Assembly (NCBI GenBank): GCA_012522955.1
Contig: JAAYJK010000045.1
Span: 1 to 57,676 of the forward strand
Source: Syntrophomonadaceae bacterium
GTDB taxonomy: Bacteria > Bacillota > Syntrophomonadia > Syntrophomonadales > Syntrophomonadaceae
DNA length: 57,676 nt
Reading direction: 5' to 3'
The notes under the pieces were generated by a model. It ran no database searches and was not told the DNA's origin. It worked only from the letters and a program-made list of their open reading frames with translations. How positions within the stretch are numbered: the first letter of the stretch is position 1; each line of letters begins with the position of its first letter. The position numbers and the translations under genes were made by a program. Shown here piece by piece: positions 38,659-47,131 of the stretch.

Positions 38659-39534
38659 ATGAGATATGAAGGTACTATATATCGTCCCCCTAGTGAAGCT
38701 GGAAGTTTGCTGATTCAAGCCACAGTAGGCTGTCCTCATAATAAGTGTACATTTTGTAAGATGTATAAAGATGAGAAATTTAAAATCCGTCCGGTGCAGG
38801 ATATCAAAGAAGACTTATTAGCGGCTAGGAATTATTATGGAGAATTTATTGAATCTCTCTTTTTCCCTGATGGGAATACCATATTAATGAGAACCAATCA
38901 GCTGGTGGAAATATTCGAATACGCCTCCGAATTGTTTCCCCATCTGAGCCGCATCACAGTTTATGGCTCTTCCCGGTTCGTAAATAAGAAAAGCCTGGAT
39001 GATTTAAAGCGTCTTTACCATGCTGGCTTGCGCCGGGTTCATACCGGCATGGAAAGTGGTGATGATATTACCCTGACTCGAGTATGCAAAGGTACTACTT
39101 CCCAGGAAATTATCTCGGCGGGAAAGAAACTCAAAGAGGCTGGTATAGAGGTAAGCGAATATTTTCTTACCGGGGTGGGGGGACTGGAGAGAACCAGAGA
39201 ACACGCCATTAATAGTGCTAAAACCCTTAATCAGTTCAGCCCCAATTTTATTCGGATAAGAACCCTGGTACCATATCCGGGCACTCCATTGTATGAAGAA
39301 TGGGAAACCGGCTTCTTCCAGCTTTTAACAGCCCATCAGGCTTTACAGGAAGTCAGATTGCTCATTGAAAACCTGGAATGTGAGAACAGTATGCTTTTAT
39401 CTGACCATATGGCCAACTTTGCCAATGTTAATGGACTCATTCCTAGAGATAAAGAGCTAATGTTAAAGCAATTGGATGAACTCTTGACTTATCCGGCCAG
39501 TTATTTTAGGCCCCCTCATATTTCTCGTCTTTAA
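38659..39534 (+). CDS. Radical SAM protein
   Basis: A 291-residue radical SAM enzyme. The [4Fe-4S] site is GCPHNKCTFCKMYKDEKF, a cysteine spacing of C-x4-C-x2-C seen in a B12-lacking subgroup related to Elp3 and YgiQ-type proteins. The barrel continues with SLFFPDGNTILM, HTGMESGDDITL and VPYPGTPLYEEWE. ATG at 38659 is chosen because TAGGAG lies eight bases ahead; a further ATG 11 codons upstream has none. The reaction is unknown. It stands alone. Confidence 0.88.
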   Translation: MRYEGTIYRPPSEAGSLLIQATVGCPHNKCTFCKMYKDEKFKIRPVQDIKEDLLAARNYYGEFIESLFFPDGNTILMRTNQLVEIFEYASELFPHLSRITVYGSSRFVNKKSLDDLKRLYHAGLRRVHTGMESGDDITLTRVCKGTTSQEIISAGKKLKEAGIEVSEYFLTGVGGLERTREHAINSAKTLNQFSPNFIRIRTLVPYPGTPLYEEWETGFFQLLTAHQALQEVRLLIENLECENSMLLSDHMANFANVNGLIPRDKELMLKQLDELLTYPASYFRPPHISRL

Positions 39535-39613
39535 AGCGAAGTAATATAGCGATTGCACGGCTATGAATGTCATGACCGCTGATCAGGAATCATCCAGATC
39601 GTGTTCAGGCTCC

Positions 39614-39792
39614 TTCTTATCAACCTCCATGATTAGGGAACACAAGCGAGAATGCAAATTTGTGGCTAGCCAACGGGCGGTCAAAGACCGCCCCTACATA
39701 TATCCATATTTACGGTGCGAGTCTGTAGTGGCGACCTGTGGTCGCTTGCAACGATTACCAGTTTTTCGGCGGATAAACCATTTTCGTGTGAA
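39614..39792. repeat. Dispersed repeat, copy 2
   Basis: 179-bp relative of the block at 19154-19347, same orientation. It keeps GGGCGGTC-AAA-GACCGCCC perfectly, but the second hairpin has changed to GGCGACC-TGT-GGTCGCT and about 15 bases are missing in the centre. It lies between the radical SAM gene and the convergent DUF1285 gene. An open frame running across it (39563-39835) is not regarded as coding. Confidence 0.85.
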
Positions 39793-39802
39793 TTATATAG
39801 CT

Positions 39803-39845
39803 AAGCCCGTTCCTAAAGATAATCTGATCTTTTAGGAACGGGCTT
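39803..39845. terminator. Hairpin between radical SAM and DUF1285-like genes
   Basis: A 15-bp perfect stem AAGCCCGTTCCTAAA / TTTAGGAACGGGCTT with a 13-base loop in the spacer of two convergent genes. The flanking T-runs are short. Confidence 0.7.
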
Positions 39846-39900
39846 AATTCATAAACAACTGCTCTTAGATGATCTCTCAATATTTTATCGGTCCCGGGTG

Positions 39901-40326
39901 TTAGTTAATATCCCTGTTCACTGCTGGAGGCACTATATATACTTCTTCTCCCCGAAAGTCAAAATAATCGCTCAACTTCCAGTACACTCCCCGGCTTAAG
40001 CGGGTATCAGACGGCCAACGAAAGCTTATATAGGGAACATCTCCCTTGAAATAAATTTTATGCTCCCTATCCAGTATCATTTCCTGTAGATCGTGGAAAA
40101 CCAGTTTAATGCTGCCATCCTCCTCCTGCACATAACCACTGGCTAGAAACGGTACATCTTCCACTGTAATGGGGTTCATGTCATCTCCCAGTTTAATGCA
40201 ATAACTGCCGTCATCATTTCTTTCGATATGTGCTGCCAGTATATTAAGAATGTTGCGTCGAAACATCTCTGCAGTGCCAAAATACCATTTACCACTCTTA
40301 CTAATAACTATCTCGGTTAGATTCAA
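39901..40326 (-). CDS. DUF1285-like protein
   Basis: A 141-residue protein beginning at TTG behind a run of eight G that serves as ribosome site. The sequence EMFRRNILNILAAHIERNDDG, YCIKLGDDMNPITVEDVPFL and ASGYVQEEDG resembles DUF1285 proteins, which have a two-domain beta fold and the phrase VEDxPFL. The remainder contains YISFRWPSDTRLSRGVYWKL. Function unknown. It lies alone after the repeat element. Confidence 0.6.
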   Translation of the reverse strand: MNLTEIVISKSGKWYFGTAEMFRRNILNILAAHIERNDDGSYCIKLGDDMNPITVEDVPFLASGYVQEEDGSIKLVFHDLQEMILDREHKIYFKGDVPYISFRWPSDTRLSRGVYWKLSDYFDFRGEEVYIVPPAVNRDIN

Positions 40327-40589
40327 GGCCGCCCCCCCCTAGTAAAACTTCAAATCAAACTGGAGATGCTCCTCCTATTGGCTTCTTGATTTATAAAAGG
40401 TTATTATTATTGCCCGCTTAATCGCTTTTGCCAAGATAAAGCTAAGTAATTCCAGGTTTCTTTCCCAACAATAAGCCAATGGAAGTTTCCAAATTTACCT
40501 GTACCTGTATATTGTATTCGTACACAGGCTAGATTGCAAGTCACAGATCCCTAGCCCGACTATGGTCAGGGCAGGAAAAAATGGATCTA

Positions 40590-43274
40590 CTAAGACAATG
40601 CTGCCTCTTCAAGCTTTTTTTGTGCGTTCAAGTAAATCTCCTCAACTTCTTTGTCACATATCTCTTGGTTGCCCATCTTAAGTCCAGCCAGGGTAAAGCC
40701 GTGCTTGGCTCCCAGATATCTCATATATTCAATGGTTTCCAGAGGCATCTTGCTGCCGATACTGTAATCGTTATAATCGCCTTCCAGGGCCAACAAAATA
40801 GTCTCGGAAAGACATGCCACATTCACACCATCCCGGTATCCCAGGTTGGGTCCAAAGGAAATGGTATCTGGATACTGAACCAGTCCACCCTCCAATATTA
40901 AGACATCATTCCTTTCCGTATAACACTCGGGAGCTACATCCGCCGGACGAGCCACATCACAAATCACCGCTCCCGGTCTCAAATCCTCAGGATAAACCAG
41001 GAACTCTGGTGAATTACTGGTGGCAATTATTATGCTGCAGTGGGGCAGAGTTTCTTTTATCTCCAGACTGCTGCTGACTGGCAATGGTATATTTAGATAA
41101 TGGCATATTTCTTCTATCAATCCTGAATCAATGGTTTTCTCCTCTAACATTTCTTTGTAGTATTCCTGTGCTTCCCGGGTATTTAAGGCTGCCAGGGCCC
41201 GAAGAGTTTCATCAACCCATTTGCTTAACCCCTCTAACTCACCCATTTGGTATCTTTGCACTGCCTTTCGATACATATCCCGCATTAAAGAAGCCAGGCG
41301 GTTTTTACTGCTGGTTACATGATCGGGGTTACCCAAAACCACAATATTAGTCATTTTCTCCGATAGTAATAAAGCACAAGCACGTCCAATGGAACCGGTA
41401 GCACCTAATACCGCCCCTTTGGCCGTGGCCAGATTAATGTGCATTTTCTGAGCTCCCAAAACCAGAGCTTCCATGGCCATCAAAACGGTAAAACTATTGC
41501 CACTGGTTATGGCCGGGCCCCGCCCTTGTACTGCTCGACCACCTCGGGTAACTACTGAGCTCAATGCTCCTAGTCCGACAATTTTCGCTCCCAGGTCTCT
41601 TCCCATGTCTACTGCTTGTTTAATAACTTCAGCTGTTTCTTCACGGGGTAATGACATTATTTCTCGTGCTCCAAAAGGCACTCCAATCAGCCAACCTTCT
41701 GCTAGGGTTCCGTCCAGGGACCTAATGGCCGGCATATGACACACCAGTCCGGCTTCCTTTGTTTTGCTCTGCCATTCCATCAATTGGTAAATCTCATCTC
41801 GGCTATAGGTAACAAAAGATGGATTATTTAATACCACATCTTCGGGAGCCGCATAATGAATAATGAAAGCAAATTTCTCTGTTGCCCTTTCTCCAGATTC
41901 TAGGAATGAAGATTTGATTGCTCTGCTTACCCCTCTGTAGTCAATGATTTTTTCCGGCTTTTTATAATCTCCGATTAAGTGACGATAGAGCTTGGAATAA
42001 TCGCGATAATAAAGTATTTTAAATACTAGCTCCAAGGCCTCAACGGTCCTGTCTATTTCTTCATAAGTAATGGTAAGTGTGGGTTCCAGCCTGAGGGTCA
42101 TAGAACTGTTCAAATAGGGAGCCAGACGGATATTATAAATATTCAGCAAAAAGCCGGCTATGAGAGCCGTAAAGCCTTCGCAATCAGCCAAATAGGTCAT
42201 GTCAAATGACCCACAGTCGGTAAGCTCATTAATCTCCACTCCCACCATCAAGCCGCTGCCGCGTATCTCCTTAACCACTCCGGGATATCGGGCATCAATA
42301 TCCCGTAATCTTTGCAGCAGATATTCCCCTTTAGCTTCTACTTCTCCGATTAATTCCCGGTCGTTCTGTTCCAATCTTTCCAGTACTGCTATTCCTACTG
42401 AACAGCTAAGCTGATTGTTGGCAAAAGTAGAACTGTGTAGCATACCAAACTCATCATTCCAGACACGGGGAGAACTTATACAAACCCCAATGGGCAGGAG
42501 GCCTCCGCCCAGTGCCTTAGCCAACAACATTATATCTGGTTCAATACCTTCATGCTCACAGGCAAACAACCTGCCGGTACGACCTAGTCCGGTTTGAATC
42601 TCGTCAACTATAAATATTACCCCATACTTATGGCATAGTTCCTGAGCTCCTTTTAAATAGCCTGCTTGGGCAGTTATGATGCCACCCTCACCCTGCACCG
42701 GTTCAACAATAAAGGCAGCAGTGTTTTCTGCCTGTTCCTGCAATACCCTTTCCAGAGCCGGAAGATCATTAAAAGGTATTTTAACAAAACCCGGAGCCGG
42801 TGCCCGGAATGGCTCCTGGTAAGATCCTTTGCCGGTTGCGGATAAAGATCCCAGGGTCTTGCCATGAAAACTATTCAAAGTAGATATGATTAATTCCTTT
42901 CCCGTAGTAGAACGGGCTAATTTAATTGCCGCCTCAACAGCTTCGGTACCACTCTGACAGAAGGTGCAGTAGGATAGATCTCCCGGACTGCATTCTGCCA
43001 GCATATTAGCCAACTTTAGAGCCTCTCCCGGAATAGAGGGCTGCACCAGACTGGGAAGGCTTCTTTTGCGGACTTCCTCCAATTGATCCCAGATAAAATC
43101 AGGATTATATCCAAAAGGTACCGCACCATACTGGGCTATAAAGTCCAGATATTCTATGCCCTCATCATCAAGCAGACAACTACCCCTTCCATAAGTATAG
43201 TTCTTATCCAGACGGAAAGTTTCTAAAACATCTTTTAATGTAGGATTAAGCAAGTCCCTCCGTATAACAGGCAA
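40590..43274 (-). CDS. Fusion of class III aminotransferase and acyl-ACP-reductase-like (AAR) dehydrogenase
   Basis: An 894-residue two-domain enzyme. Residues 1-430 are a class III PLP aminotransferase with GTEAVEAAIKLAR, FIVEPVQGEGGI, VDEIQTGLGRTGRLFACEHE and the PLP lysine in LLAKALGGGLLP. From about 480 to 890 the protein resembles cyanobacterial acyl-ACP reductase (fatty-aldehyde-forming): GLGALSSVVTRGG, TSGNSFTVLMAMEA, the Rossmann motif VLGATGSIGRACALLL, AVICDVARPADVAPE, VLILEGGLVQYPDTI and ACLSETILLALEG. The likely chemistry is NAD(P)H reduction of an acyl thioester to an aldehyde and transamination to an amine, or the reverse. That coupling is inference. The gene has its own promoter and a possible operator. 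Confidence 0.82.
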   Translation of the reverse strand: MPVIRRDLLNPTLKDVLETFRLDKNYTYGRGSCLLDDEGIEYLDFIAQYGAVPFGYNPDFIWDQLEEVRKRSLPSLVQPSIPGEALKLANMLAECSPGDLSYCTFCQSGTEAVEAAIKLARSTTGKELIISTLNSFHGKTLGSLSATGKGSYQEPFRAPAPGFVKIPFNDLPALERVLQEQAENTAAFIVEPVQGEGGIITAQAGYLKGAQELCHKYGVIFIVDEIQTGLGRTGRLFACEHEGIEPDIMLLAKALGGGLLPIGVCISSPRVWNDEFGMLHSSTFANNQLSCSVGIAVLERLEQNDRELIGEVEAKGEYLLQRLRDIDARYPGVVKEIRGSGLMVGVEINELTDCGSFDMTYLADCEGFTALIAGFLLNIYNIRLAPYLNSSMTLRLEPTLTITYEEIDRTVEALELVFKILYYRDYSKLYRHLIGDYKKPEKIIDYRGVSRAIKSSFLESGERATEKFAFIIHYAAPEDVVLNNPSFVTYSRDEIYQLMEWQSKTKEAGLVCHMPAIRSLDGTLAEGWLIGVPFGAREIMSLPREETAEVIKQAVDMGRDLGAKIVGLGALSSVVTRGGRAVQGRGPAITSGNSFTVLMAMEALVLGAQKMHINLATAKGAVLGATGSIGRACALLLSEKMTNIVVLGNPDHVTSSKNRLASLMRDMYRKAVQRYQMGELEGLSKWVDETLRALAALNTREAQEYYKEMLEEKTIDSGLIEEICHYLNIPLPVSSSLEIKETLPHCSIIIATSNSPEFLVYPEDLRPGAVICDVARPADVAPECYTERNDVLILEGGLVQYPDTISFGPNLGYRDGVNVACLSETILLALEGDYNDYSIGSKMPLETIEYMRYLGAKHGFTLAGLKMGNQEICDKEVEEIYLNAQKKLEEAALS

Positions 43275-43292
43275 AGATATTCCTCCTTTATG

Positions 43293-43354
43293 TGCACATT
43301 ATTGTGCATTTTACCCAGCTATATATATTTTATAGATTATATCTCCCCTGTCAA
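43293..43354 (-). promoter_or_regulatory. Promoter and operator-like palindrome of the aminotransferase-AAR gene
   Basis: On the minus strand a consensus TTGACA (43354-43349) and TAAAAT (43332-43327) are 16 bases apart. Just downstream, near the transcription start, is the inverted repeat TGCACA-N4-TGTGCA (43293-43308), well placed for a repressor. An AAAGGAGG ribosome site follows. Confidence 0.6.
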
Positions 43355-43441
43355 ATATTATTGAACTTTTAATTCTATTACATAATTATTGCCTTCAGTG
43401 GTAATAGTATTATTAAAATAGCAAAAAGGAGGAGCTATATT

Positions 43442-43609
43442 ATGGAAGAGGAACGCAATCGGAATGAAGGCTCCGATAGGATGACTACCAAGGAAGGATA
43501 TGATTTGGGAACCTTTGATTTCCTTAAGACCGGATGGTGGGTATGGCATATTATCGCCATCGCAGGTGTATTTTATCTAGGTTATGTTTTTGGTGGCTCA
43601 ATTTTCTAA
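43442..43609 (+). CDS. 55-residue single-pass membrane protein
   Basis: A short gene with a strong ribosome site (AAAAGGAGG, nine bases before ATG). The first 28 residues are hydrophilic (EEERNRNEGSDRMTTKEGYD) and the rest form one aromatic-rich membrane helix (WWVWHIIAIAGVFYLGYVFG) with a two- or three-residue tail. It is convergent with the multihaem cytochrome gene and divergent from the aminotransferase-AAR gene. No family is recognised. Size and form suit a small subunit of a membrane complex. Confidence 0.75.
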   Translation: MEEERNRNEGSDRMTTKEGYDLGTFDFLKTGWWVWHIIAIAGVFYLGYVFGGSIF

Positions 43610-43646
43610 TCCAGCCAGGTCAAACCCTCTCTCATAGTTTAATCAC

Positions 43647-43691
43647 CCGGGGCCAGGCACCGAATTAACTTAGGATAGTGTCTGACCCCGG
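43647..43691. terminator. Hairpin between the 55-residue gene and the cytochrome gene
   Basis: CCGGGGCCAGGCAC pairs with GTGTCTGACCCCGG (two non-Watson-Crick positions) around a 17-base loop, in the spacer of two convergent genes. On the plus strand CTTTCATTT follows. Confidence 0.6.
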
Positions 43692-43698
43692 CTTTCAT

Positions 43699-44262
43699 TT
43701 AATACTGTTCCCAGCTTTCATCCAAATCATCAAACCATTTGAATAAGTGGCATTGGGCGCAGTATACCTCTGACGTATCGTGCATGTTGTGACAAAGATT
43801 ACAATCCTGCTCCCCATGGTGGGAATCATGAGGATTTGAATCCTCAAAATCAGTAGCTGCTTTGATTTCATCCCAACTATGCCCTTCTCCCTCTTGGGAA
43901 TGGCAGTCCAGACACATAGCCCGATCTCCGGGAGGTCCTTCCAAGGGTATGGTATAATTGCCGGTTATAAAGTTTAGTCCTTCCATGGCTTTTTCAGGAA
44001 TGGTCCGATTATGACAATCCAGACACTCGATATCCTCCTGGGCATGTTGGTTATCCAACAAAACCCCAGTATTCCAGGACTCGTAATAGGGCTCGATTAT
44101 GTGACAGAGACCACAAAAGGATGGGTTTTCACTGGCTTTTAACAGTCCTCCGGCCACCACTGCTCCCAGCAACACAGCTACTCCGATTACTATCAGGATT
44201 ACCTTTTTATTCAGATACTTGTCCCGAAAGCTCTTCTCCGCTTTATTACTGGTTTCCATCAT
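43699..44262 (-). CDS. NapC/NirT/NrfH-type multihaem cytochrome c (five CxxCH motifs)
   Basis: Membrane-anchored c-type cytochrome of 187 residues. One N-terminal helix (VILIVIGVAVLLGAVVAGGLL) anchors it outside the membrane. Five haem-binding motifs are seen: CGLCH, CLDCH, CLDCH, CNLCH and CAQCH. NrfH and NapC proteins usually have four and act as quinol dehydrogenases passing electrons to a periplasmic or extracellular partner; the fifth motif is unusual for this length. No partner oxidoreductase or cytochrome maturation gene is in the window. It stands alone on the minus strand. Confidence 0.88.
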   Translation of the reverse strand: MMETSNKAEKSFRDKYLNKKVILIVIGVAVLLGAVVAGGLLKASENPSFCGLCHIIEPYYESWNTGVLLDNQHAQEDIECLDCHNRTIPEKAMEGLNFITGNYTIPLEGPPGDRAMCLDCHSQEGEGHSWDEIKAATDFEDSNPHDSHHGEQDCNLCHNMHDTSEVYCAQCHLFKWFDDLDESWEQY

Positions 44263-44636
44263 ACATCACTCCCATTGTCATTTTAATGCTCAAGATATAG
44301 TGTTCATTTGCGATTTTTCTGGTTTTTTGTCATTTTAAGCCTAACCTTGGTATTATTTTAAACTAAAACTCAAATATTGTCTTTGTATTACCATACAGTA
44401 ATCCAGGTTCCCTTATGTAGATAATACATAAAAAGATCTCCGGCTTATTGTTCTTGAATCTGATACTTACCTGTTTTTCCCCGCTCATTCGACGACTCCA
44501 CTCTGAAACCTATGAAGGAGCCGTTATACACAACATGATAGCAACGCCATGCCAAAGCATCTTCTTCACATATTTCTAAATATTGAAATTTACTGAAATT
44601 AGTAGTATAAAAAAAGAAAAGACTATGGGGGAGATT
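44263..44636. other. Intergenic region upstream of the regulator island
   Basis: A divergent spacer of about 370 bases between the cytochrome gene and the HTH gene. It should contain both promoters; no clear operator, repeat or RNA was recognised. Confidence 0.55.
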
Positions 44637-44825
44637 ATGCTTGATTATATGACTGTGAAGGAAGCGGGAAAAAAATGGGGAATCGGCAGCCGGATGGTAA
44701 CGCTATACTGTGTCGCGGAACGAAATAAGGGAGCAGAGAAAGTCGGTAATCTGTGGCTGCTCCCCAAAAATGCCCAAAAGCCTGAAGACGGCCGATATAA
44801 AAAGGTGATGAAAAATGGGTATTAA
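44637..44825 (+). CDS. Small helix-turn-helix DNA-binding protein
   Basis: A 62-residue protein starting at ATG 44637, five bases after GGGGG. YMTVKEAGKKWGIGSRMVTLYC is a MerR/excisionase-type helix-turn-helix, and GAEKVGNLWLLPKNAQKPED matches the typical second half of clostridial small DNA-binding proteins. Such proteins often sit in mobile or regulatory islands. It overlaps the next gene by 11 bases and so is probably co-expressed with it. Confidence 0.8.
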   Translation: MLDYMTVKEAGKKWGIGSRMVTLYCVAERNKGAEKVGNLWLLPKNAQKPEDGRYKKVMKNGY

Positions 44826-45588
44826 TATGAATGACAGTCAAAACACCATTTCAGATTCATTTCAATCCCTTTTAACCAAAGAAGAACTCCTGGCCAAAGT
44901 GATCGAGTTTTTCCCCTACCCAATTCAGGTTTATGCTCCAGACGGAACATCGGTGCTGGTGAATAGGGCTTTGCTCTCCGAATACCATGCTTTAAGCCTG
45001 GACCTGGTGGTGGGGAAGTATAATGTATTAAAAGATCCTGACGTTATGGCAACCGGCCAGTTCCATGAGTTAAAGCGGGCTTTTCAAGGAGAAAGCGTCT
45101 TTCTCTCCGATATTAAAGTACCCTTGGAAGAAATAGTACATCGATACGGTCTACAGGGCGTTGATGTAGAGGCCGTATATCAGGACATTACGCTTTTCCC
45201 TATTCTGAATGAGGTAAAACAGGTGCTATATGTTGTGGCATTTTTGATCAACAGGAGGGTTTATCGTGGAAAATCGGAGATTGAAAAAGCTAAAGAATAT
45301 ATAGAAACCCACTGGTTGGACAAGTTTGACGCTGACCAAACAGCAAAGGCGGCTTCCCTCAGTAAAGCCCATTTCACTAAACTGTTTAAGCAGCATACGG
45401 GGGTAACTCCCAATGAGTATTATATAAATTATAAAATCAGTAAATTGAAAGAACAACTCTTGGATCCTAATCTTTCCGTCACCCAGGCCTTCTCTGCCTG
45501 CAATATGAATTATAATGGCCATTCCGCCAATTTATTCAGAAAGAAGGTGGGCGTTTGCCCATCTGTATATCGAAAGAGCTTAGAATAA
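44815..45588 (+). CDS. PAS-like/AraC transcriptional regulator, paralogue 1
   Basis: A 257-residue regulator. Residues about 25-150 form a PAS-like sensor (VIEFFPYPIQVYAPDGTSVL), and 165-255 an AraC-type double helix-turn-helix (DQTAKAASLSKAHFTKLFKQ then HTGVTPNEYYINYKISKLKE). It is clearly paralogous to the following gene over its whole length, including nearly identical DNA in the HTH part. The ligand is unknown. Its targets may be the neighbouring membrane cytochrome or the Hdr/Flx operon, but that is only proximity. Confidence 0.85.
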   Translation: MGINMNDSQNTISDSFQSLLTKEELLAKVIEFFPYPIQVYAPDGTSVLVNRALLSEYHALSLDLVVGKYNVLKDPDVMATGQFHELKRAFQGESVFLSDIKVPLEEIVHRYGLQGVDVEAVYQDITLFPILNEVKQVLYVVAFLINRRVYRGKSEIEKAKEYIETHWLDKFDADQTAKAASLSKAHFTKLFKQHTGVTPNEYYINYKISKLKEQLLDPNLSVTQAFSACNMNYNGHSANLFRKKVGVCPSVYRKSLE

Positions 45589-45608
45589 AAGGAAATGAGG
45601 ACGGATCC

Positions 45609-46382
45609 ATGAAAAATCAGCTTGAGGATGCACAAAATAGCCTGGCTAAATCATTCCAGTCCCTTTTTGAAAACCAAGAACTCTTGGCTAAAGTAATCGA
45701 GTTCTTTCCTTATCCAATTCAAGTTTTTTCCCTGGATGGTACAGCAAGGCTTATTAACCAATCGGCTCTGGACATGATAGGAATCAAAAGTACGGAATCC
45801 CATGTGGGTAAATACAATGTTTTTGAGGATCCCATCGTTCGTAAGCTTGGGGCAATGGAAGAGCTCAGGCAGGTATTGACCGGCAAAACTGTATATATTA
45901 CTGACTTCAACGCACCCTATCAGGATATGATCCGATATTTTAATGTAGACAATAGAGATATACATACCATAAACGCAGACATTACCTGTTTCCCATTAAT
46001 AAATTCTGATGGAGTGGTAGAATACTTTGCCGCCGTTTTCATCTTTAAAAAAATATTCCGGGGCAAAAAAGAAATTGGACGGGGCAAACAGTACATAGAG
46101 ACACATTGGCAGGAGCCCTTTGATGCTGACGGAACGGCAAAGGCGGCCTGCCTTAGCAAGGCACATTTCACCAAGTTGTTTAAGCAGCATACGGGGGTAA
46201 CTCCCCATGAGTACTATATAAATTATAAAATCGGTAAACTTAAGGAGAAGCTCCTGGATACCAATCTTTCCATTGCCCAGGCCTTTGCTGCCTGCAACAT
46301 GAATTATAATGGCCATTCTGCCAGCTTATTTAGAAAGAAGGTTGGTCTTTCCCCATCTGAATTTAGAAAAATATCTGATTAA
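45609..46382 (+). CDS. PAS-like/AraC transcriptional regulator, paralogue 2
   Basis: The second of two tandem paralogues, also 257 residues, starting at ATG 45609 eight bases after GAGG. The PAS-like domain opens VIEFFPYPIQVFSLDGTARL and the AraC domain has CLSKAHFTKLFKQHTGVTPH and NYNGHSASLFRKKVGLSPSE. Divergence is greatest in the sensor half, which fits duplication followed by ligand or partner specialisation. The gap to paralogue 1 is 20 bases. Confidence 0.85.
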   Translation: MKNQLEDAQNSLAKSFQSLFENQELLAKVIEFFPYPIQVFSLDGTARLINQSALDMIGIKSTESHVGKYNVFEDPIVRKLGAMEELRQVLTGKTVYITDFNAPYQDMIRYFNVDNRDIHTINADITCFPLINSDGVVEYFAAVFIFKKIFRGKKEIGRGKQYIETHWQEPFDADGTAKAACLSKAHFTKLFKQHTGVTPHEYYINYKIGKLKEKLLDTNLSIAQAFAACNMNYNGHSASLFRKKVGLSPSEFRKISD

Positions 46383-46540
46383 ATTATCGTATAAAGCAAT
46401 AAAACCCTGGAAATATAACCTTTCGCAGGAAAATCAAAATAATATTTTTCATACTAATAATAAGCATATTAGGCCTATCCTTTAAGCCATCTCCTTAATA
46501 AAATATTAAATAAGATCAGCAGTGGGAGAGGAGCCATTTT

Positions 46541-47023
46541 ATGGATAATGATGGGAAGATGCAGCTGCTTGAGGAACTTACAGCAGTACAAAAAATGTTG
46601 GAGGAAAAAATAGAGTCTCAAGGCCAAATGATCAGAAAATATGGAATGCTTATGGCCAATGACGGGTTGGTTTCTCAAATCATCGATTTCTTCCCTTATC
46701 CCATGGCCATATTCACGCGTCAGTTTACGGTGGTCTTGGTGAACCAGGCTTTTGAGACGGAAACCAAAACCGGGTTTAACAATTTGGACAAAGGCGCTGT
46801 CCGCCTTCTTAAAAACGGAAATACTCAACTGGCTGCCTCCGTAATAAGGGTCTTTGCCGGGGAAACCTCTTTATTGGAAAACTTGAAGAACCCTTTTTCC
46901 TTGTTTTCAGGAATTACACCACCAAGTGAATTACAGTCTGACCATTTCCATAAGGCGGTCATTTTTCCTGTTCCGACTGATGATAGTATAATCACTCACG
47001 GCGTAATTGTGTTTATGCCATGA
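46541..47023 (+). CDS. PAS-like sensor protein without DNA-binding domain
   Basis: A 160-residue relative of the two preceding regulators. An N-terminal coiled coil (LLEELTAVQKMLEEKIESQG) leads into the same sensor opening (IIDFFPYPMAIFTRQFTVVL) and the domain ends at FPVPTDDSIITHGVIVFMP, where the paralogues go on into an AraC domain. It has its own ribosome site (GGGAGAGGAG) and no C-terminal remnant follows, so it appears to be a natural single-domain protein. It may dimerise with the AraC paralogues and modulate them. Confidence 0.75.
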   Translation: MDNDGKMQLLEELTAVQKMLEEKIESQGQMIRKYGMLMANDGLVSQIIDFFPYPMAIFTRQFTVVLVNQAFETETKTGFNNLDKGAVRLLKNGNTQLAASVIRVFAGETSLLENLKNPFSLFSGITPPSELQSDHFHKAVIFPVPTDDSIITHGVIVFMP

Positions 47024-47131
47024 GTAGGGCAGGCTAAAACTTCAGGAATCCAGATTTGATTCCCCCGGGAAATATACTTTTCGCACAGGAATCATCCTTG
47101 AGTCTCGGAAGAAAATTCACGCTAACATAAA

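Noticed and set aside
39563-39835. A 90-residue open frame on the plus strand
   Set aside because: It runs straight through the dispersed repeat and its hairpins, has no ribosome site and no domain.
40329-40338. Run of eight C at the DUF1285-like start as a phase-variation tract
   Set aside because: It reads as G on the coding strand and serves as the ribosome site; an effect on translation level is possible but unsupported.
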